Positions 45,852 through 50,062 of a stretch of 50,062 nucleotides of DNA are shown here, in pieces. Made by a program: the position numbers and the translations under genes. Numbering within the stretch: the stretch's first letter is position 1; every line of letters begins with the position of its first letter. The notes beneath the pieces are model-generated. The model saw nothing but the letters and a program-made list of their open reading frames with translations. It ran no database searches and had not been told where the DNA came from. This DNA comes from Oscillospiraceae bacterium (lineage in GTDB: Bacteria; Bacillota; Clostridia; Oscillospirales; Oscillospiraceae), in contig JAFTXW010000010.1 in NCBI GenBank assembly GCA_017461445.1, positions 1 to 50,062 of the forward strand, read 5' to 3'.

Positions 45852-45881
45852 CCCCGACTGAACAAGCAGTCGGGGACTTTT
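45852..45881 (+). terminator. Terminator-like hairpin in the opp/MATE gap
   Basis: TCCCCGACTG, a 6-nt loop, CAGTCGGGGA and CTTTT. No intact plus-strand gene lies before it, so it may be left from a lost gene. Confidence 0.55.
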
Positions 45882-46153
45882 GCGGTCTGTGGAAGCAAAA
45901 CAATTTCGTGGGTTGGCGATATTGCCATATGTTGTGTGGCCTTTTCTATACAGGAGCCACAGTATACGCTTGCCGCACCGGAAATGTATTATTCATCGAT
46001 GGAAGCATAACAGGCTTGCGCTTTTTTCATACTACCGCATTTGGAAAGTATCAGCAATCCCATTTTTCAATTGACGAACCTTTTCGGAGTAGAATTTCAA
46101 TGACAAGGGCAAATCGATATACGAAGCAAGGGGCTGTTTTTTATAGCCCCTTC

Positions 46154-47485
46154 TTAAACATGTTCCGCCCATTTTCCCTTGCGGTAGAACACCAAAGACA
46201 AGCCTGTTCCGACCGCCCAGCCGATTGGCCATGCGCACCAGATTCCGGTTGCGCCCAAAGCCGTTGCGGACAGCATGTATGCCAACGCCACCCGGAGGAT
46301 AAGATCCGAGAAGGTGGAGATCATAAACTGCCGCATCTGTCCGGCCCCCCGAAGGACACCATCTGCCACCAGCTTGACGGATACCACGAAATAGAACGGG
46401 GACAGGATACGCAGAAACACAATACCGGTGTTCAGTGCCAGCTCCGTTGGTTCCTCCAGGAAGAAGCCCATCAGGCCCCTGCCCCAGATGAAATACAGCA
46501 GCAGGATCGGCACGCACAGCAGCCATACCAGCTTTAATCCGGCCCCAAAGCCCGCCTTCACCCGGTCCCACTTCCCAGCTCCGATGTTCTGGGCGGCAAA
46601 GTTGGAAATGCCGTTTCCAAGGGTTGTGAAGGACGTGATCACCAGATTGTTCAGCTTCACCGCTGCGGAGTAGCCTGCCATCACGTCGGTACCGAAGCCG
46701 TTGATGACGCTCTGGAGGATAATATTGCCGACGGAAACGAAGCTCTGCTGCAAGGTGCTGGGCACCGCGATCACAATAAACCGCTTCAGCAGTTCCCCGG
46801 AGAACACCTGAACTTTCCCCTCTGCGTGAATTTTCCGAAGCCGCAGCATTACGACTGCTACCGCAAGAACGCAGCTAACACCCTGGCACAGGAAAGTCGC
46901 CCAGGCGACACCGGCCACGCCCATATCAAAGGCTTCCACAAACAGGATATCCATACCGATATTGCTCAGCGAAGACACCGCAAGAAAAGCAAAGGGTGTC
47001 CTGCTATCACCTAAGGCAGAGAAGATACCTGTGGCAATGTTATAGAAGAATACGAAGGGCAGGCCCCAGACATAAATATCCAGATACAGCTTGGAGTCAG
47101 AAAACACTTCCTCCGGGGTGTTGATCAGCTCCAGCAGACCATCGCAGCCCAGCAAGCCCACGAGCATCAGGCACAGGCAAACAAAGCCGCTGGTGAGAAT
47201 CGATGTGTAGACTGCTGTTTTCATTTTCCCATATTCCTTCGCGCCAAACAGCTGTGAAACTACCACAGAACACCCCATGTTGCAGCCAAAGGCAAAGGCA
47301 ATGAAAATCAGCGTGATCTCGTAGCTGTTGCCCACCGCCGCCAACGCGTTCTGGCTGATGAACTTACCTGCCACCCAGCTGTCCGCAATATTATAGAGCT
47401 GCTGGAAAATAATGCTTCCAAACAGCGGCAGGCAGAACTGCCAAAGTACCGTGCTGGGCTTTCCCACTGTCAAATCCTTATTCAC
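46154..47485 (-). CDS. MATE family multidrug/metabolite exporter
   Basis: The product, about 443 residues, has twelve hydrophobic segments in two halves. Family blocks are the N-terminal LPLFGSIIFQQLYNIADSWVAGKFI and the second-half TLQQSFVSVGNIILQSVINGFG and ISNFAAQNIGAGKWDRVKAGF. MATE proteins expel drugs or metabolites in exchange for Na+ or H+. The start is uncertain: GTG at 47485 follows AAGGTGG at suitable distance and gives VNKDLTVGKP, as in relatives; a GTG at 47494 is the alternative. It is divergent from a LysR gene whose product probably regulates both. Confidence 0.9.
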   Translation of the reverse strand: MNKDLTVGKPSTVLWQFCLPLFGSIIFQQLYNIADSWVAGKFISQNALAAVGNSYEITLIFIAFAFGCNMGCSVVVSQLFGAKEYGKMKTAVYTSILTSGFVCLCLMLVGLLGCDGLLELINTPEEVFSDSKLYLDIYVWGLPFVFFYNIATGIFSALGDSRTPFAFLAVSSLSNIGMDILFVEAFDMGVAGVAWATFLCQGVSCVLAVAVVMLRLRKIHAEGKVQVFSGELLKRFIVIAVPSTLQQSFVSVGNIILQSVINGFGTDVMAGYSAAVKLNNLVITSFTTLGNGISNFAAQNIGAGKWDRVKAGFGAGLKLVWLLCVPILLLYFIWGRGLMGFFLEEPTELALNTGIVFLRILSPFYFVVSVKLVADGVLRGAGQMRQFMISTFSDLILRVALAYMLSATALGATGIWCAWPIGWAVGTGLSLVFYRKGKWAEHV

Positions 47486-47520
47486 GAAAACCACCTTACC
47501 TATTTTTATTCATCCGGTGC

Positions 47521-47549
47521 ATTATACCCCTTGACAGCAGGAAAAGTAA
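47521..47549 (-). promoter_or_regulatory. Probable promoter of the MATE gene
   Basis: On the minus strand a perfect TATAAT (47521-47526) is preceded at 17 bp by a poor -35 (TTACTT). The weak -35 fits activator dependence. It overlaps the lysR promoter. Confidence 0.5.
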
Positions 47550-47559
47550 AATGTATAGT
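47531..47559 (+). promoter_or_regulatory. Promoter of the lysR-type gene
   Basis: A perfect TTGACA, a 17-bp spacer and TATAGT, 45 bases upstream of the ATG. Confidence 0.75.
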
Positions 47560-47560
47560 T

Positions 47561-47579
47561 GAGATAGCATCCATATCTC
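47561..47579. promoter_or_regulatory. Probable LysR-family operator
   Basis: GAGATA, a 7-bp centre and TATCTC form an inverted repeat of the LysR type just downstream of the lysR -10 element, where binding would repress its own gene. Confidence 0.55.
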
Positions 47580-47603
47580 TGCGACATAGTTGAAGGTGAT
47601 CTC

Positions 47604-48527
47604 ATGCATATCAACCTGGATTCCTACCGGGTGTTCTATTATGTGGCCCAGTACCGCAGCTTCACCAAGGCTGCTCAAATGCTGTACAGCAATCAGCCCA
47701 ATGTGACCCGGACTATCAAAAATCTGGAGCAGACGTTGGGCTGTACCCTCTTTATCCGCACCAGCCGCAGCGTTCAGCTTACCCCGGAGGGGGAGGAGCT
47801 TTTTTCCCACATTGCCCCCGCCATGCAGCAGATCAAAGCCGGAGAGGAATCGGTGCTGCTTCACAGCAAGCTCCAGGGCGGCACCATCAGCATCGGTGTC
47901 AGCGAGATCGCGCTGCATCAGGTGCTTCTGCCTGTCCTGGAAAGATTCCGCCAGGAATATCCGGGTATCCGTCTGCGGATTTTCAACTCCAATTCCCAGC
48001 AGGCAGTTTCCGCATTAAAAAACAGGCTGGTGGATTTCGCCCTGATCACCCCGCCCATTGCGGAATCCGATGTGTTCCTTCGGACGGATGTTGCCGCATT
48101 CCAGGAGGTTCCAGTCTGCGGGAGAGCTTATGAATATTTGGCAGAACAGCCCCTGACCTGGGAACATCTGGCGTTTCTTCCCATCATCAGCCTATGCAAA
48201 GGCACCTCGACCCATCAGCTTTACACGGACTGGTTCCGGGCGCATGATTTGACTTTCGTCCCGGACATTGAAGCGGCTACTGCTGACCAAATTCTTCCCA
48301 TGGTTCGCGCGAATCTGGGAATTGGCTTTATCCCAGAGCAGGCTGCGAGGGAAGCCGCCGCAGACGGCAGCATTACGGTTTTACAGCCACAGGAAAAGCC
48401 CCCGGAGCGAACCATTTCCCTGCTGAAACGGAAGGATATGCCCCTGAGTGTCGCGGCAGCGGAGCTGGAACGGATGCTGTTTCAGCACAGCGCAGCAAAT
48501 ACAAAGGATGGTGGCATAAATGGATAG
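47604..48527 (+). CDS. LysR-family transcriptional regulator
   Basis: The 307-residue protein has an N-terminal winged helix-turn-helix (residues 1-60: YRSFTKAAQMLYSNQPNVTRTIKNLEQTLGCTLFIRTSRSVQLTPEGEELF) and a C-terminal substrate-binding domain of two lobes (from about 90). It should sense a small molecule and act as a tetramer. It is divergent from the MATE exporter gene with 118 bases between; that pairing suggests control of export by the exported compound. Confidence 0.93.
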   Translation: MHINLDSYRVFYYVAQYRSFTKAAQMLYSNQPNVTRTIKNLEQTLGCTLFIRTSRSVQLTPEGEELFSHIAPAMQQIKAGEESVLLHSKLQGGTISIGVSEIALHQVLLPVLERFRQEYPGIRLRIFNSNSQQAVSALKNRLVDFALITPPIAESDVFLRTDVAAFQEVPVCGRAYEYLAEQPLTWEHLAFLPIISLCKGTSTHQLYTDWFRAHDLTFVPDIEAATADQILPMVRANLGIGFIPEQAAREAAADGSITVLQPQEKPPERTISLLKRKDMPLSVAAAELERMLFQHSAANTKDGGING

Positions 48528-48577
48528 TCTCAGCCATTTTCGTGACCCCTTTCAATTTAGTATGTATGACAGCTTGC

Positions 48578-48613
48578 TATTACAAAGTTTATTACAATGT
48601 TTATTACAAACTG
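48578..48613. repeat. Three tandem 12-bp repeats
   Basis: TATTACAAAGTT, TATTACAATGTT and TATTACAAACTG follow directly on each other, sharing TATTACAA at a 12-bp period. Confidence 0.7.
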
Positions 48614-48703
48614 AGGGGGACTGGTTAACACTAATAGTACCACACATCGGGGTGTTGGTCGAACAGTTGTTTAGTTATTGTGCAAATTTTGTGAAAATAA
48701 TAA

Positions 48704-48734
48704 CAAAAATGCCGCCCTTTCGGACGACATTTTG
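48704..48734 (-). terminator. Terminator on the minus strand, probably for the metallophosphoesterase gene
   Basis: On the minus strand AAAATGTCGTCC and GGGCGGCATTTT pair through two G-T pairs, followed by TTGTTATT. In the plus-strand RNA the same positions would be mismatched, so the direction is minus. It lies 246 bases after the nearest stop on that strand. Confidence 0.6.
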
Positions 48735-48979
48735 TGCAAAAGTGTGTTATTTACCCAATTTAGATATTTTCAAATAGTCCGTTGACGGGAGTTTCCGAGA
48801 AAACATATAATTTTACTAATTATTTTCCGATTTTTATTCGACACATTTTTCGGTGTTTTTCAAACTTTTTGAGCATTATTTATTTTCTAAGATTTTCCAA
48901 CCAAGGAAGCACTCGTATGCCTTTTCTGCATTTAATTATAGCATACTATTCCCTCTTTGTACAGAGGGTATTTAATCTT

Positions 48980-49663
48980 TTATACATAAATTTCATTCAT
49001 GTCATCTAATCTAATGCAAGCTAATGCCTTGATTGGTATATCGTATCCGCAGCCGCAGTCCAGGTTTACGAACCCCGGAGTATGTAGTATCTCCAAATGT
49101 TCACCCTTATCTTCGACCTCCATTGCATAGGCTATACGCTTTTCTTCCGGCTGGATCATACTCAGGACTTTCGTGTGACCGATGATCAGTCTACAATCCG
49201 GAATAGGATTCTCCGACTCCATGGTCGGCCGGGTCCATACTTCGTCGTGAACATTATCGCCAGGGAATCCATGCACCATGTAGTACCGACTGCCGTTAAC
49301 CTCCAACTCCAAGTGTGTGGGTCTTGTCCCCAGATATGTTCTTATCCGCCGCTGTACTTTTGCCTTCTGCTTCAGATAGGCAGCCAGTGTCGGTGCATTG
49401 CCATTTCGGCTCCATCTGCGGATCTCCGTACTGGTCGCATCCGGACTGAGATACTGCAGCATCATATGTTCGTGATTACCCAACAGCATAATTACATTGG
49501 GCATCTCCATGATTTCCAGAAGCAGGGCGATTCCATCCGGCCCCCGGTCAATCACATCACCCAGCAGGATTAGAGTATCTTCTTCTGAGAAGCGAATCTT
49601 CTCTAACATCGCATGGAAGCGGTCTGCTTCACCATGGATGTCTCCCATGACATAGTGTGCCAT
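48980..49663 (-). CDS. Metallophosphoesterase (bacterial PPP-type Ser/Thr phosphatase-like)
   Basis: The 227-residue protein carries the metal-binding motifs of the PPP family: GDIHG (7-11), GDVIDRG, GNHEHMM and later VHGFPGD. Relatives include PrpE, Ap4A hydrolase and lambda-type protein phosphatases; the substrate cannot be told. I chose the ATG at 49663, following AAAGGAGGTG, since it puts MAHYVMGDIHGE at the N-terminus as in the family; an upstream ATG at 49798 would run through the preceding gene. The preceding DUF1016-N gene overlaps its start by 61 bases, so the two are probably one operon. Confidence 0.9.
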   Translation of the reverse strand: MAHYVMGDIHGEADRFHAMLEKIRFSEEDTLILLGDVIDRGPDGIALLLEIMEMPNVIMLLGNHEHMMLQYLSPDATSTEIRRWSRNGNAPTLAAYLKQKAKVQRRIRTYLGTRPTHLELEVNGSRYYMVHGFPGDNVHDEVWTRPTMESENPIPDCRLIIGHTKVLSMIQPEEKRIAYAMEVEDKGEHLEILHTPGFVNLDCGCGYDIPIKALACIRLDDMNEIYV

Positions 49664-50062
49664 CGTCGCCCACCTCCTTTCCAAATCAGCCACCACTTTC
49701 GGATTATCCGAATTGCCTGGAGGACTGCATTCTTGATTACAACAGGCATTTTCTTCAGGGGCTCTGCCTGCTTTTCTTCTTGCTCCACAATATAGCACAC
49801 TTCTTCCTCAATAGCGAGAACAATGTTTTCGTGTGCGTTGGCTGCGATATTAGCAATCAGCTCAGTCTTGGACCAGCCAAACTGCTCCGCCGCATTCATA
49901 TACCATTCCCGCAGATCCATAGTCAGCTCTGCTTCCATGATCACTACATTCTGAATCCACCCTAGCTTCATTGCACGAGACAGCAGAACAGGATGGTTTT
50001 CGTAAGTACGGTAAAAGTCCCGCATTCTGCGCAGGCTCCGGGGAGAGAAACCTTTCACATCC
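49603..50062 (-). CDS. DUF1016 N-terminal domain protein, 5' end beyond the window
   Basis: The visible 150 or so residues contain the DUF1016/YhcG N-terminal pattern: FSPRSLRRMRDFYRTY, then WIQNVVIMEAELTMDLREWYMNAAEQFGWSKTELIANI. In YhcG this helical domain precedes a PD-(D/E)XK nuclease domain. Here a short cationic segment (PVVIKNAVLQAIRIIRKWWLIWK) follows instead, and the frame ends inside the metallophosphoesterase gene, so the nuclease domain is missing. The frame is still open at the window edge (GDVKGF), so the start at the GTG near 50058 is probably not the true one. Confidence 0.75.
   Translation of the reverse strand, partial: DVKGFSPRSLRRMRDFYRTYENHPVLLSRAMKLGWIQNVVIMEAELTMDLREWYMNAAEQFGWSKTELIANIAANAHENIVLAIEEEVCYIVEQEEKQAEPLKKMPVVIKNAVLQAIRIIRKWWLIWKGGGRRWHTMSWETSMVKQTASMRC

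Larger units (their letters stand above)
45314..46153. other. Long intergenic region without an intact gene
   Basis: Between the opp promoter and the MATE gene, 840 bases show no gene with a ribosome binding site and family match. A plus-strand open frame runs through it and on into the antisense of the MATE gene, but has no coding character. It contains a terminator-like hairpin (45852-45881), the doubtful gene fragment at 45430-45800, and a weak hairpin AAGGGGCT...AGCCCCTT directly after the MATE stop (46129-46153). Confidence 0.5.
48528..48979. other. AT-rich intergenic region
   Basis: This 452-base stretch holds no supported gene. It contains three 12-bp tandem repeats (48578-48613) and a minus-strand terminator (48704-48734). 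The remainder is AT-rich without recognisable structure. Confidence 0.5.

Noticed and set aside
45365-46537. 390-codon plus-strand open frame
   Set aside because: Part of it is antisense to the MATE gene; the rest has no ribosome binding site, no family resemblance and an unusual composition.
48578-48613. CRISPR array
   Set aside because: The repeats are 12 bp, directly adjacent and without spacers; no cas gene is in the window.
48520-48777. 85-codon open frame after lysR
   Set aside because: No ribosome binding site; it overlaps the lysR end and runs through a tandem repeat and a minus-strand terminator.

Overview
The window is a dense, about 55-58 % GC chromosomal segment from a strictly anaerobic member of the Clostridia, most likely an Oscillospiraceae/Ruminococcaceae-type gut bacterium. 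The evidence is a complete F-type ATP synthase operon with a sodium-type c subunit, an oxygen-sensitive class III ribonucleotide reductase, acetate kinase, Firmicutes-type ribosome binding sites and promoters, and families of degenerate palindromic intergenic repeats of the kind scattered through such genomes. The species cannot be named from the sequence alone.

Layout. 1-3400: rpmE (cut by the left edge), an M29 aminopeptidase, then homocysteine S-methyltransferase and biotin-protein ligase. 3400-9900: a small acidic-tailed membrane protein, a GNAT/membrane protein/peptidase T run, acetate kinase head-to-head with tmcAL, and a short YitT protein. 9900-20700: an ECF sigma factor with its DUF4179 partner, nrdD behind a probable NrdR-controlled promoter, galM, a cysteine-rich unknown protein, and a small-protein/recD2/comF/mreB-like operon. 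20700-31000: a calcium-type P-ATPase divergent from atpZ-atpI-atpBEFHAGDC. 31000-39100: an LtaS-like sulfatase-fold enzyme, an XRE regulator with membrane segments, asnS, a 0.8-kb repeat-filled gap, a purine permease and an M28 aminopeptidase. 39200-45100: an oppBCDFA peptide importer. 45100-50062: a decayed gap, a MATE exporter divergent from a LysR regulator, and a metallophosphoesterase preceded by a DUF1016-N protein that runs off the right edge.

Peptide use is a theme: an oligopeptide importer and three cytosolic peptidases (M29, PepT, M28) could together feed amino-acid fermentation. Acetate kinase and the probably Na+-coupled ATP synthase would serve energy conservation.

The most striking observation is that the oligopeptide-binding protein at 39213-41036 appears circularly permuted. 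After a normal lipoprotein signal it carries the C-terminal half of the family first and the N-terminal half last, in one open frame, and the protein ends where the family sequence should continue into its own residues 47-50. Other points of interest are palindromic repeats that supply the stop codons of three genes, a 673-bp element with terminal inverted repeats and a second palindrome nested inside it, an ATP synthase a subunit with an internal insertion of two extra hydrophobic segments, and an 18-bp perfect palindrome in the opp leader.
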